From Stenocarpella maydis (lineage: Eukaryota > Ascomycota > Sordariomycetes > Diaporthales > Diaporthaceae): a stretch of DNA of 64,000 nt. Location: NCBI GenBank assembly GCA_002270565.1, contig NQMI01000023.1:62001-126000 (forward strand). Direction: 5' to 3'. Both the position numbers and the translations under genes were made by a program. Shown here piece by piece: positions 22,288 through 35,433 of the stretch (position 1 is the first letter of the stretch; every line of letters begins with the position of its first letter). Under the pieces are notes generated by a model. The model was not told the DNA's origin. It did no database searches and saw only the letters and a list, made by a program, of their open reading frames with translations.

Positions 22288-24268
22288 GGGCCAAGTGTAA
22301 ATTATGCCGAGGCACGAGAGTCAATTCACCGAATTCAACGGAGAATCACCCAGAGGCTGGCTATGGACCCTCATCCAGTTGCTCCGCTCGGGGCAGTGAT
22401 GTGACCTCGTCCAACCACGCTGCCGACATGTAAAACTTCACAGAGCCGATAAGAAGCACTTAAATCCCATAGGTGGCTATTGTGCAGACCAGAGACACCT
22501 CTCCAGCGGCCTTTCGGTGTGTGGCATCCCACACTCGTTCCTTGTCAAGCCGAAGAAACCGGGGTTCTGAGTACAACCTGTTAGTTGATGTTTGCGCTTT
22601 GATTCTTCTTGTTTTCGGCCGCTACGATTGAAGGCTGTAACCCAATGATCCTGGCTGTCTTTTGCTCAGACTTCTCGCCCGTTCATGAGTGATGCATTTC
22701 CCAAGCACTCCGCTACCAAACTATGACACCACAAACCATAGCCAAACTTTAAAGCAGGCACCGCGCAACGTTCACACAAGCTCAGCCACTCGCGAAGCAG
22801 AGTCCTCGAATGCCGGGCTGAGTGCAGGATTTCGACCAAGAACCGCAATATCACGGCCTTGGCGACAAACGAATCAGGTGTCTAAACGGATGAGTTCGAC
22901 ACGGGAACTAAAACAGCGCTGGAAGCTTCAAACCCCGAGACAAAAAGTCAGCAATTTCCTAAACTCAGCATGGTGCTTCTTGGGCGTGGAAATCCGAACC
23001 TTTGCAGCATCTACTGAGCCGGTTGCCGCAGAGCCGGTTGCCGCATTCAGCACCGCAACAGGCTGTGGGCTTTTCTAAACTAGTTGCCTCGGTGCTGGAC
23101 GATACCGCGTCTGGTGTAAAGGTGCCTACCGATGACGGGTCATCTGCGATTTGTTCAAAGTCAGGACTGACTCTCTGCTTTGTCCTTGCAACTGATTAAT
23201 CCCCGAGATGACATACCTTCACAACAGAGAAGCAAACGTATCGTGCAGCTGTCGTCGCAACAGCACAGCTCCTCCGCTCCGTCTAGCCGCCTTTGCCGGG
23301 GAAGGGTGGTGTTGATGAATGAAGTCTCTTCGTGACCGCGATGTCGAGGTACTTCAGGAAGTGCCCACAGGTGGTACAAATGAAGTACCGCCCAAATGGC
23401 AGTTGCAAAGACTGCACTGACGATGAAGCAACGCATAATTGGCGGAATTAATGATGTCGTTGTGGTTCTTTTTGCAAGGCCTGCTTCTCTTTTACCTTGC
23501 TATCTGCAAATATTGCGCGAATGCGAGATGCATAGGTAGTTTACAGGCATGCCGACACTCCCAACAATCTGCAGTTCCAACCAAGTGAGCCGTTACTTCC
23601 CCTCGGTTCATCCTCAGACAGTGGTAGCGGATGAAATTACAAAGTACTAGGTAGTGACTTCCAGGTCTACTCAACTACTCTCTGCAGGAGGTACTCCTGT
23701 AACTTAAATACTTTGAAGAATAATAATACCCAAGTCTTATCATACAAATCTTTAATACTTAGGTATTATTATGAAAAGCTTAATTACAAAATATATTTTT
23801 AAAATAAATATACAATTCAATATAAATTAATTATCTAAATTTTAAAATATATATAATCCGGCTCGACTGTCCCAGCTGTAAGCGCACGGTCTCAGTCTAG
23901 TGTTCAAACACATACCCGTGTTACAAAAGTGACATGAGACATGGAAACATCTCACTCAAAACCAACGCAGAATTCTGCCGCTCCAGGAGCGGTGGAAACT
24001 TTTTCCTACATTGCTGCTGGTGGTGTCCACGGGATGGAGGGGAAAGGTTGTTTGAATTCGGAACCCAAGGTTCTATTTCAGCAGGGGGACATCTGGAGAG
24101 GATTCAGTACACTGATTGCAGACGCGATAACATCGGGAGCATACCTCACCCCAAAGGCTAGAATTTTTAATACACCTAATACTTCATGTTCTCAAGGGTC
24201 TGCCCGATATGCTGGTCTCTATAATCGTCTTCACCTTTATTTCATTTTAGTAGCAGTCTCCAGCGTCA
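22288..24268. other. intergenic with AT-rich patch
   Basis: Two kilobases without a recognisable gene. At 23,690-23,865 the base composition drops to nearly pure A+T, suggesting a short RIP-damaged or relic sequence. The ORF-like stretches elsewhere have no family features. Confidence 0.5.
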
Positions 24269-26120
24269 TCATCTTGGCCCCGCTGAAAATCTGGATTTCT
24301 CCCTCAATATCTGTCCATATTTCCACAACAAAATAGGGCCAGGCCAGCCGATTGCAACACCAATGAAGGCAAGCATAGTGTTTCCCCAGCCATAATCAAG
24401 CTTCAAATATAAGCTGGGGGCGAAGAGCGGGAACCCAAACCCGGCGAGGCTGCGGAGGACCGTGGCCGCGGCAACGGCGCTCGCGGCGTATCGGGGGTAG
24501 GAGTCGACCAGAAAGCCTTGTATGGCCTGGAATCCGATGATTACTCCCATCGAGAGTAAGACAACTCCAATGTCAGGGCCGATCCAGTGAACTCGGTACT
24601 GAGCAGTCCAGCCATAGATTACAAGGCCGGTAGGCATAATGATCGCTCCCGGGACCATCAGGGGAATCCGAAACTCTGGGCGCCCTACAGACACATTGTA
24701 ATGCTTCTTCAAACGAGCATAGATACGATCCTGAAGGGGAGCGCAGATCTGAGCCCCAAGGAAAAAGCCCAATCCAAGGGCTATGTAGTTCAGCCCACCG
24801 ATTCCAGTGCTCATTCCATACGATGCCCAAAGACCAGGAAAAGTTGACAGAATAAGGTACATCAGCCCATAAAGGAACATCATGTACAGAGAGAGGACCT
24901 GAATTATCGGCTGGGTGAACAACATTCGGAACGGCCTCACAAAGGCAGTAGCCAATGTGCTGGAAACGGTTTTGTCCGGATCATCAAAGTCAGTGCGGAG
25001 ATCCGTGTTCCCCGTCTCCTGAATGAGCTTTTCTTTACGCCAGCGCAGCAGCACGGGGGTGTAGGTTTCCCGGAGAAAGAAGAACCCTGCGCATTGGATC
25101 ACAGCGTCGGCTATTGTTGTTGCATAGAAGATCCACCTCCAAGACGTGTTTTCGGATATGAAAGCCCCAGCGATGGGACCGATGGCGGGCCCAAGAAGAG
25201 GCGCGAGGCTGTACATGCTCATGGCTCCCCCTCGCTCCTCAGCCGTAAACAGGTCTGAAAGGATTCCGCCTCCGATCGCGAGGGGGGCAGATCCGCCAAA
25301 CCCAGCAAGGAACCGGAATATGATCAGTTGTACTTTTGTCTGGCACAGCCCGCACCCGAGGTTGAAGAAGAGGTAGAACAGGTTAGCAAGCTGGAGGACG
25401 ATCACGCGACCGTACAACTCACTCAGAGGCCCGAGAAGGAGAGGGCCAATCGCATATGCTGGGCTACATGTTAGTTACTGATGTCATCAAGGGAGCTCTA
25501 ATCTCCTTACCGAGAACGAAGATTGAGAGGGAAAGTTGCTTCTCAAACTCTTTTGTAATGTCCAATTCGCTGGCAATAGTGCCTAATGCTGGCGCCGTCA
25601 TGCTCGACGACACAGGACTGATCAAGGCGAACATCGATACAACAAATACAGCAGCCCACTTCTGGCGCATATCCCAGGTCTTGGGGTTTTCCGGATCCAC
25701 AGTGCTCCAGGTTACGAGATTCGGGTCAGCCAGGTGTCCCGGCGTCGGCTGCTTTTCAAGCGGGGGCGCGGCCTCGACATCATGTCGACTTTCGATCCCG
25801 TCGCGAACATGGCTGACTGTTCTCGTAACCTCGGCGTGGCCAGAGTGACTTGATCGTCCCCGCCTCGTTTCGTGTTCAGAGATGGACCCTGAAGAGCTGG
25901 AGGAATTGTCTTCTGTTGGCGAGCCTTGCTTCTCTACCTCGATGTCATCCTCATCACGTCGCACCTCTTTGGGGTCCGCGTGGAGGTGGTCCTCCTGACT
26001 TCCATATCTCATATTTCTAAAATTTTGTGCATCTGTCTCATTGTTTGCAGGTGTCCGTGACGACGAGCACGAAGGGCCAGCTCCAGTGCCGTTTTTGGCC
26101 TTCATTGAGCCGGAGAACAC
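24269..26120 (-). CDS. MFS transporter, DHA1-type drug or polyamine exporter
   Basis: Two exons (25512-26120 extended to 25511, and 24269-25458) with a 50-nt intron give 599 aa. A hydrophilic N-terminus of about 160 residues rich in Ser, Glu and Asp precedes the first helix (NPKTWDMRQKWAAVFVVSMF), a hallmark of the TPO1/FLU1-like DHA1 group. Motif A-like text GPLSELYGRV and the motif C-like LAPLLGPAIGPIAGAFI are clear. Twelve helices can be counted, ending IGVAIGWPGPILLWKYG. It should sit in the plasma membrane and export small molecules by proton exchange. The substrate is unknown. The start could also be at a later methionine (MRYGSQ, about residue 37). It is the last gene before the transposon island. 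Confidence 0.9.
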
Positions 26121-26898
26121 TCAAGATCAAGGACCGCCTTCGAATCCGTGTCGAGTTCTTTATGATCGAATCACAGACGATAGTAATTAATTGTCTTGGA
26201 TATAGTCAGTGAATGAAGCGCCAAGATAGGCTCCGTCGATGTGAATGCTTCATATACATGGAAGAAAAAGCCCAAGTCCAAGATAAAAGTAATATGACCA
26301 TCGAAAGCCCACTCCGGCCGGAAGAAAAAGGGGAAGGAGAAGCACGTAAAGAAATACTAAAGACCGTGGTTGTGGCGAATGCCGGATCCACTATTTTCGG
26401 TGCCGAACCGCACAACTTCTGTTCAGTAACGACTAAGAGAAATCACACGGGGTGGGTAAACTGCATGCAGATCTCACCGCTAAGGTCGTGAAGCGGTGCT
26501 GCAGCAAATGAGAAAACTGGCTTTCCTCGCCCACTTCGTATGGAGACTCGACGCTCGGTGTTGGCCTTTGCCGCATGCCGAAACCGCACCGCTCGGGTTT
26601 CTAAGCACCGGGATGGGTATAAGGGCTCGGAGAAGAATAGTTACTAGATTGGGTACCACAGGAATTGACTACTGTGTCAGCTCCGTCCAAGATTCAGTCA
26701 CTTTTGGACCCGATGTAACCATGAGTAACTCGGCACAGAACAGCCGAGGGGAATCCCGTTTCTCAGAGCACTGAAGTGCTTCTCAACTGGCTGGAGTGAA
26801 TCAAGCTTGCTTTGTACATTATTCTTCGGGTATTCCATCCGGACTTTAAGTATGTGGGCTCTTGATCTTGCCTCTAGTTTCTAGCTAGTTTTGTTCTT
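26121..26898. other. intergenic, edge of transposon island
   Basis: Upstream region of the MFS gene. It includes the probable promoter and then spacer that becomes AT-rich to the right. No gene was recognised. Confidence 0.5.
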
Positions 26899-27696
26899 GT
26901 TGGTTTCGATTTAAATTCGGTCATAATTCCTTAAACTCTTCTTTTTATAATTTTTTTTGGAAAAAGGAGCTGCGGTGGTCCCTTCATATAGTCGTAAACG
27001 TTTAAAGGCCCATGGTTAGATAATAAAGGAAATGCCGATATCAATAGGGCCAGATTCAATCCCTTCTAGCGACAACGACCGTGAGCGGAAAGTCCACTCA
27101 ACTACTGGTTGGCAGTTGGGGCTGGGGATACTGTGAATATGAGACAAGAGCAGAGTCTCTGATAATGGATGTACCACATTGGTTCACAAAAAAAACTTTG
27201 AATGTAATGTTTGCTGCAAACTGTTCCGACAGTGTGACACGAATCGAATTCCAGCCCCGCCTGAGTTATCTAGGTATATTCAGCTACTGTAGAGCCAACA
27301 CGGACATCTAATTACGGGCAGGAAATTGGACCTGGTTTACAGGTAAAAACGCATGAACCACGCTTCAGGTCGCTGTATGACTATTCGCCGGTGTTGGCCT
27401 TGGGCTACTTGTCTTAACGATCCTAGTCTATACGCGGCTTAAAGTCGAAGTCAGTCTTAGTTAACCAGCCTTATCATGAGGCTATCACTATTATATTAGT
27501 GACAGGCTATTATGTTCTACTTAAGGCTTATTGTTATTAGCATTGCATTTCTTATTAACTGATGCATGTGGGTCTTTGAGTGTTTACGACTGTATGAGGG
27601 ATTACCACAGCTCTTTTTTTTTTCAAAAAAAAAAAGAGGGGGAGGGGGGCTGGGGGAATTTTAAGGAATTATGACCGGATTCAAAACGAAACCAAC
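26899..27696. mobile_element. 798-bp MITE-like element with long inverted ends
   Basis: The two ends are inverted copies of about 145 bases. The left end starts GTTGGTTTCG at 26899 and the right end finishes with its complement at 27696. Inside each arm come CGGTCATAATTCC, a variable A/T or G/C homopolymer section, then GAGCTG and CAGTCGTAAAC-type text. The interior of about 500 bases has no coding capacity. Arms are well conserved except for the homopolymer. Related single arms lie at 50.8 and 51.8 kb. No clear target duplication was found. Confidence 0.65.
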
Positions 27697-29916
27697 TATG
27701 CTTCAGGTCTCACGCTGCTGTGACCTATCCGAGAGCTGCTTAAAAATGGTGAGGGGAAGACTCTTAAGTGGAATTAAAGGATTACATACATTCTGAGCCT
27801 GGGTGGAAATGATACTTCTCTTGAGGTGTATATTCCAAATTCGACTGGTAGCTCAATACTATAGTTATTCCACCAAGAATATCTCCGTGTCTATTTACCG
27901 CCCGGTAGCCCGTCCAAAGGCTAGACTGTTTATAAAGTGTCGTGGGTTGGAAAGCTATGGTTAAGGTTAGCAATCGACTTTTATCTTTTCCACCATCCAG
28001 GACATCCGGAATCATCTTGCTTGGGTCTGGAGGTCCTTCAAGTGGAGTTGGCACTGCCAACGATGTCTACAGGTCATGTTTTGTCTTCTTGCAATAATTA
28101 CTGGCTCTGCCTTAATGGCTTGGCTAGTCCATGTGGCAAATATATATATATATTGACAATAATTGAGAAACTGAAGAAGATGACCTGTCTATTTGTAGGC
28201 ACGATAACACCCAGGGAACGGGAACGACCGTACCGAGTACACGTGGTTGGGCATAAACCTTAAAATTTAAGATCTTGGAAGCCCACCGAGCAATATCAAG
28301 ATAATCTACCGTCAGAAGAAGTTTAAATTACGCAGAGACTTAAGTCAAATACCCAATTCACGCTTCCAAAACACCTGTATCTATGATACCAACACCTATA
28401 GTTTCTCTTACATATAGTTATTAGGTGTAAACTACTTAGTTAACTTAAGTGCAGTTAGTTATATTAATGAAAGGCCTAAGTCAGATATATAAGCTATGAA
28501 GCCTCATATGGTGATATCAATTTATCCTCTGATGTAGCTGTGATGCTAGCGATGCTAGCAAGTATCGGTGTATCATCCGCTGAGATTTTCAAACGCTAAT
28601 GTATGATTTCTTAATTACTTACCTTCAAATGCTATCTGCAGGCTTTGGTTCAGGGTATTTGCATGTCAGCCTCAAACCACAAGCTCATGTCCGTCTTCCC
28701 TACCTACTTCCAATGGGTAACCATTGGTAAGGCGGTCTTCAGTTTTCGGTTGGGAAAGATACTCCATGGTCACATGTGTACTACTTAGGATATACGCCCC
28801 ACATGTGAAGACTAGGCATTATATCCGGCAGGTTTATAATGTCCTATAGCTCGAGGTTGGCCTTTCTAAGGATCTTTTGGGTAATCAGAGGTGTGTGTAC
28901 AATATAATTATTGATAGTGTTGTCCGCAACCTTCTGGTGGAAGAATATAAAGACTGAGTGATAAAAGTAATCTCTTAAACTCCTCTTTTTTTCAGCAGAT
29001 AATTCCTTATACCCCATGATTTTTTTATATAGGCGGGAGATAAGCTCTCTCTAATTTTTGCGGAATCACTTAATGCCCCCATCATCATTTGCGTTAGCGA
29101 CGGGGTATAAATTATTAATCCTAGCTAGCTACTCACAAGATGTTTCGCCTTATAGATATATGGTCATTTGGTTGAGCTATCTTAGCTATTATTGCTGACC
29201 TCTTCTTCCTCAACTCAACCGTGGCTTGGCATGAATATCCTCCTCCGGCTTAGAAGGATCTAACTCATAGTCAAACTCATCAGGGATGCATGCCTTATTC
29301 ATCCACTTATCATCATCAGTATTTACATCAAGATCATCCAGGCCACTTAAACACATATTACTAACTTTATAGTTCCTAGTCTTATTATTATCCAGGTTAA
29401 ATGTATTATTATTGTTATCATTAGATATATAGCTACTAATGAAGTTATTATTATTAGATTGCAAGTTAGTACTAAAGAGTATAAGCTTAATATATTGCCT
29501 TTATTAGGTTATTATAGCATAAAGATCATCACCTGAGGTCTTTATAAAGGAAGGGTTATTATTATAGTCCTATATAATCTGCTATAATATCTCTATAGTA
29601 AGGGAGCTATACTCCTACCTAGATGGTTATTTATAAATATCCCTTGTGTAAAGCTTGAGGTTACTAGTAATTCCTGATTTCTCTAAGAGATTGAAATAGA
29701 AAGCGGATAATTGCACGTACAAAAACGGATAGTACATATATACATATTAGCCCCCAACGCACAGACAATTTGCACCACTAAAAACACTATATGCACCATT
29801 ATTTTGACCTTTTCGCTAACATAGCCGTATATCCCCATCACCGCTACAGTAAATGTCCCCATTACAATGCCCGCTATAGCGCTAATTACTCAAATTCATA
29901 GTGTTTTACTATATAT
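27697..29916. other. AT-rich, RIP-like spacer
   Basis: 2.2 kb of AT-rich sequence, dense in TA steps and stop codons. No domain was recognised. One minus-strand ORF at 29210-29464 (Asn/Asp-rich, ending PEEDIHAKPRLS) looks like a fragment of an old mobile element but cannot be placed. Confidence 0.45.
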
Positions 29917-31020
29917 CTAGTCTATACGGACCACAATCTCATCTAGTATCTCCTCCTGCTCATTACCATCGCCATTATTGCCGTTATCACCACCAACAAT
30001 ATCCCCAACCATCAGATCTACCCGTGGCAACTGGTTGATGCTTCTAATAGCCGCTGTATGCTGCTGCTTAGCCCCTGACCTCATGCTTGAGGGTATGCCG
30101 GCTTCTGAAGTCTTCATGATATCTGCTGGCGCCCTCCACTTCTAAGGCTGCTGCATTGCCTTCTTCATAACCCTTCTCACCGGCTGCTACTTTAAAGGAA
30201 TACTAGCATGCTGCATATTATTACCACAGGCATCCTCTTCATCTAGGGACTGGAAGGTTATATTACTATACTTAAAGGCTAAATTTACACGTTATACTAA
30301 AGCCGTTATCACCCTCATCTTATCCCTAGCTCTGCTGCCCAGACTTATAGTATTGGAGGTTGTCTTTTTGCCCATCATAGCTTTCCCACGCTTCTTAAAG
30401 ATGCCCTCCTTGTTGGCAGCAAATGTGGTAATGTCCCGAGGCCTGCCCTTTATAGCGGTAACCTTCTTCAGCAAGAGTATGCTAAGGAGCGGGTTGTTAA
30501 CGCAGAGGTTATAATTAAGGTACCAAGCTTCATGGAGGTTGCTCTTCTCAAGTGGAAGGGAAGCCTCCTTCTTATTAGCAATACGATTTGCATAAATAAT
30601 GCCATACTGAGTATAGATAGCGCAGTAGCAGCCGGGAGGTCTGCTATCGCTAGATAAAGCTTCTAGCGCTCTACAGTACCCTTATAGTATTTCTTTTTAA
30701 AGCATCTTTAATGCCTTCTAGCGCTCTATCGCGAGAAGGTCCAACGTCGCTCTAGCAACCTGCTATAGAAGCTTCCCAAGCTACTTCTGCCCGTTATACT
30801 TCATAAGTGCTACTATCTTCTGCTTCCCCTCCTCATTACAAAAGGCACAAGCTATATCCTTAAGAGCGGCTTTATTAGCCTCCATCAGATAGAGAAGATT
30901 GCCCATCCCGTGGCCCAGATAGGTCTTCATATAGCGGTGCCATTACTCTATAGAGGAGGTCATATATAAGCTGAAGTTAAGGGTTTTATAGGTTGCATGC
31001 GCAGCCTATTTAGCAACAAC
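29917..31020 (-). pseudogene. decayed MULE/FAR1-type transposase
   Basis: Read on the minus strand, the sequence carries the C-terminal third of a Mutator-like transposase in one frame broken by several stops. Visible pieces are TSSIE followed by WHRYMKTYLGHGMGNLL (the conserved segment after the catalytic domain), QVARATLDLLAIER, and a SWIM-like segment PPGCYCAIYTQYGIIYANRI before PLEKSNLHEAWYL. A lysine-rich tail follows down to 29917. The catalytic part is missing because the sequence ends where the copia LTR begins at 31027. Stops lie at codons that RIP creates easily (TAG for CAG). Identification is by pattern. Confidence 0.5.
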
Positions 31021-31026
31021 CTTCTT

Positions 31027-31241
31027 TGTTGGATGGGTCACGTATTGCAATACGAGTGGGGTGTTGTTCTTGTATTTCTCTCTGTCTTTCGAGTAGTGGG
31101 TGCAGTGGGCGTAGCCCGCCAGTTATCTCGGGTCTATATAGTGGGTGGTAGTTGCTTAGTAAGCAACTATGCCCTCTGGCTACAGTATGGTGGCTATAGT
31201 GATAGCCCACCAATGTGCTGTTGCACACTACTATTGCCACA
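31027..31241 (-). repeat. 3' LTR of the copia element
   Basis: 215 bases, beginning TGTTGGATGGG and ending TTGCCACA on the plus strand. It pairs with 38977-39189: nine differences, all transitions, and one 2-base indel. Confidence 0.9.
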
Positions 31242-31272
31242 CTGGTAGTCTTTTCTTTTTAAAAATCATAGT

Positions 31273-31305
31273 AAAAAAAAATCCCAGGCATGGGGTTAAA
31301 CCCAC
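31273..31305 (-). other. tRNA T-arm-like relic with T run
   Basis: On the minus strand a T-arm-like hairpin (GTGGG-TTTAA-CCCCAT) is followed after a few bases by nine T residues. TTTAA could be a RIP product of the invariant TTCGA. No matching 5' half of a tRNA was found, so this may be the end of a tRNA-derived SINE or part of the copia 3' region. Confidence 0.25.
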
Positions 31306-32216
31306 GCTCTCGCTATTGTAATAAGAATAAAAGAATTGCCATATTTATTATTAGAATCCCTATGTTACTATTATTTTTGGTTGTAGCAGCCCCTTTACCA
31401 AGTTCGTTAAATATACCGTTATGCTAAGTGCCCATTAAATATAGGCACCTGGAGAGGCTTGGTGTATTATGGTGGTCCCTGCTTCCTCTAGAAGCTAGAA
31501 GCCCGTAATTATATGGTCCGGCATAATATAGTACTTTCCCTATGCAAAATGTCTGCTTCCATTAATATATACTGCCCATTTATTGTTTTTAGTACTTAAG
31601 GGTTTTAAAAGAAATGTATAATAAGGACTCATGCTTCCTTTGCCTGCAGGCTATAGATTGAATAAGGATTTGCCTGGAGCTGGAATAATAATTGCCCGGA
31701 CTTTTTAGAACTGGAATAATAACTATCTGGCCTTTTAGACCCCTTCTCTCTCTTTATTAAGTGTTAATAATTGACTAAATTGAATATAATTTAAATTAGC
31801 TGCTAATCTGATGGTAGATATTAATAATAAGTTTTAATAATAACTTGATCTATAAAAGCCCTCTTTACTTAAGGCTATTTAGAGGAAGAATACTTAGTAA
31901 AGCCCTCTCCATTAGAGGCTAATAGTAAGAGTTGGTGGGTGTAGATAAGGTAGTAGTTAGGTTAGGTAGGGATTATAGTAGATAGTAATAAATAGTATAT
32001 TAGAGCTAACTTATTAATAAAATGTGTAGTAGAGTGTATAATGTCTGATGCTGCTCTTGGTAAGTATATAAAATATATATTAAGCAGGAGTTAAGATCAT
32101 GAAATCTTAACTGGGAATACTTAATATATATAGCTGGCAACTTAAGTGCCTATAGGATAGTGGTAACCCTTGTTACCTAAACCNTTAGTATATAGGCACT
32201 ATTATAAAAATCTTGG

Positions 32217-34200
32217 CTATAAGGTCTTACCCTTGGGATGGATTTGAATCATATACTGGCCAATTGTGTAGCTCCTTAGGGTAAGATGTAGGTAACTAGT
32301 TGATAGGGATCTGAAGTTTTGCTGGTTGTTAGTACTGTGTGATCCCTTTTTATATCTTAAGGTACTTATTAACTTCCATCTGGGGCTTAGGGTGCTGGGA
32401 AGTAGTAATTCTTCCTTTATATGGGGTAGCGTTGGTGTTGTGTTGGTGTATTGCTGATTAAGTTGCATTGGTTAGTTAATTGCTATTGAGTATGCTTTTG
32501 CTGGGTAAGTCAGTATATGGGTGTTCTTGCAGTAATTGTTATGATCCCTTATATGGTGTTTAGGTAGAGGAAGGGGTTGTTACTAACTGGCTACGGTCTA
32601 TATATCCTTCCACCTTAATGATAAGGGTATTGTTGTTAATGAGGCGTTCTAGCGCCTTGTTTGGTGTACTCTTCGTGAAGGCATCTGCTGGGTTATAGTC
32701 CCTAGTAATCTACTGGATTTTATAGATCTTATGCTTTTTATATGACTGCCTTAATGCTATTACGTTAATTATTAGGCGTTTCTTTTTTATTATCCCTAGC
32801 TTAACCAGATACTTGTATAATGAGTATGAGTCTGTATAGATGATGAGAGGGATCTCTGGTAGACTTAGGCGTTTGGTAACCTGGCGTAAAGTGGCTGATA
32901 TTACAATCCCTATATTAAAGCCGTTGATTATGCTATAAATCTTAGAAGCAAGTATGCTGTATGTAACCCTCTTATACTTTATTAATGACTAATGGAGGAT
33001 GTTTCTAGTGATCTTTTATATAGATGGTTGTTTAGTTTGCTTTTCATTTACTAGGGCAATTATATAGCTAATTTGGGAACTGAGGTTCTTGTTGTTAGTA
33101 AAAGACCCATTTATAAAGATTATTAACTTGGCTGCTGTGAGGTCCAAAGGAATGTAGTTAAGGCTATAGTTAAGGTAATCTGCTTGCTACTTTAGCTGCC
33201 TATTTAACTTAGCATAGTCCTCTTCTTTGGGGTCTTGAATTTGTGCTGTAATAGAGAGGTTAAATACTGCTTCTGGATGGCAAACAGAAGCTAGATATGC
33301 TCCTTGTATACGTTATTCCATATACTGTTGAATGCGATCTGTAGCTATATAGTTAACTGGCTGTATTTTTGCCCCTTGGCCCTTCTGTTTGAGATGCATA
33401 ATGCTGTTGTATGATATTGTGATCTTTGTGCTGTTGAAGTCTAGTGATCTCTTAGGGGTTAATCTATCCTTTGGCTTGCAGCGGATCTCCTCCTTCTTGA
33501 TCTTTTGCTCCTTAAGTTCTGAGAAAGCTAGGGTATAGAGGGTGAGGGTATTATCAGTCTGCATGGTAGTAATACTAAAGATATCCTTGCTGCTATAGTC
33601 AGCTATTAAGAGGCACGGGTTATATATAGATATAATTATCCCTAGCTTCTCGATATGGTGTTTATGGTATGTGGCCCACCAGTGTACGCCGGCTTTAGCA
33701 ATGCCATATAGAGGCTTGATTACCCTTATGATTGTGCCAGCCGGGTATTTACCCCTTATTTTAGGAGGAAGGTAGTATAAGATAGGCCTCTTGAGTGTGG
33801 ATTTTGATTGTAGATAGGCCTGGGTAATGTTATGGAGTTTAAGATGTAGTCCCTTAGTTATTAAAGAAGGCGTAAGGGTAAGAAGGAGTTAATAACTTAT
33901 ATGTTATACTGTTGGTGATTATGTGAGGATCTTATATTTTATAAGATCCTTAAAGCCGGCTATAACTAGGCGGGACTTCTTATATAGCTTCTTAGTTTTG
34001 CCCTTAATCTCCTTGATAATATAAGACTTAAAGATCTATATTTCTTTATATTTCCTCTTATTAAATTACTTAAACTGGAATACTCCTTAGCTGATTAGCT
34101 TGGATACTTCCCTATTATCTGACTCCTTAAAGGGGTTGCCCGGGGTGGTAATAATGCTATTCTAGCGGAGCTTTAGAGTGAGTTTATAGTTCTTAATTTT
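32217..34200 (-). pseudogene. copia reverse transcriptase and RNase H, inactivated
   Basis: The minus strand shows, in order, the segment before RT (TTPGNPFKESDNREVSKL), RT text (LVIAGFKDL, PLYGIAKAGVHWWATYHKHH), the metal-binding core written M-Q-T-D-N-T-L where this copia group has two aspartates in a row, and RNase H text with YTDSYSLYKYL and NPADAFTKS. Many in-frame TAA and TAG codons interrupt it. The D-to-N change in the core is a single G-to-A change, typical of RIP. One ambiguous base (N) lies at 32184, just beyond the 3' end of this section. Confidence 0.8.
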
Positions 34201-35433
34201 ATGTTGGGTGAGGAATATATGGGTGATAATCTTATCTTCCACCTTGTTGTCGTTATTATTAGCAGCAGGGTTGTTATTATTGTTATCTATAGTGATAACT
34301 ACCTTCTGCTTGCTCTTGGTTCCCCGTGGCCGTCCTTATTATTAAGGGACTACTGGGTTAGGGATAGCTGGTATGAGGTCTGGCTTGAAGTATACTGGCT
34401 TCTTAGGGATATTATTAGGGTTTGGCAGATTAATAGATCCTTTTTTATCCTGGTAGTATGGCTGTATTAGGGTTGACTGGAAAATAACTGGTCCATTTAG
34501 TAGGTTAATTATTATGTTGTGGTTGTTAATAGAGAGCAGTTTATATGGGCCTTGCTACCTAGTCTTTTCTCGCTATATGTGTACTTTGCTCTAGAGTGGA
34601 AGGCTTAAGATTCTTAATATATCTAGGCTATTCCTTATGTGTAATGCTTTATTGATTTTGTATGCTGTATTAATTCTCCTGATCTCCTTTATTGCCTTTT
34701 GTACTGCCTCGGCTCTCCTTAGAGTAGATAGTATAGGGGTAGAGTCTTCTATTATATGTGGGTATGCTCTAAATACTAGGAGAGTTGGCATGAGGCTATC
34801 CAGGCTAACTGTATTATTAATTGCTGTAAAGCTTGTTTGTAGTATGGCTTCCTTGGTAAATGTGGTTGATAACTTAGTGTATAAGATGTTAAAAGCCCTG
34901 TGTAAAGGAGTGTGATATTACTCTATTTTGCTGATTAACTAATGTACTTCCGTAGGTATCTGTTTATATGTAATCCCTATGATATATACTATGTTCTTGA
35001 ACTTGCTGGAAGCAAAGTTAGTCCCTATATTAGATATAAGGCGGTTTGGGGGACCTATATATATATTAATCTAGCAACTTTATAGGGCTTCCTATGTGTC
35101 TTTAGTGGAAAGAGAAGGTAAGAATTATCTGGCTTGGAAGGAAGTAGCTAAGTTAATAATGTGTAGTATAGGAAGGCCTATTAAGTATATTATATTTATA
35201 ATAACCTTATAGTTGAAGTTAACATTATTATGGAGGTTGAACTTGAATCTTTAGGGTATAGGAGAGTGCATTTGGTAGTGGTGATAGAACTTGGTAATAG
35301 CCTCTAATGCTAAGGAATTAATATTATAGCCTGCGCCTATTAATAGCTGGGAAAGATGATTAATAGATAGGTGCCTAAATTATCTGTATAGCCGCTGTAG
35401 TTCAACTTCCGTAAGGAAGAGAATGGGGGTATT

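Noticed and set aside
24269..26120. Secondary-metabolite cluster around the MFS exporter
   Set aside because: No synthase, tailoring enzyme or regulator lies near it; the neighbours are spacer and transposons.
30997..31248. Short ORFs on both strands repeated near 39.0 kb
   Set aside because: They are the two copies of the copia LTR, not genes.
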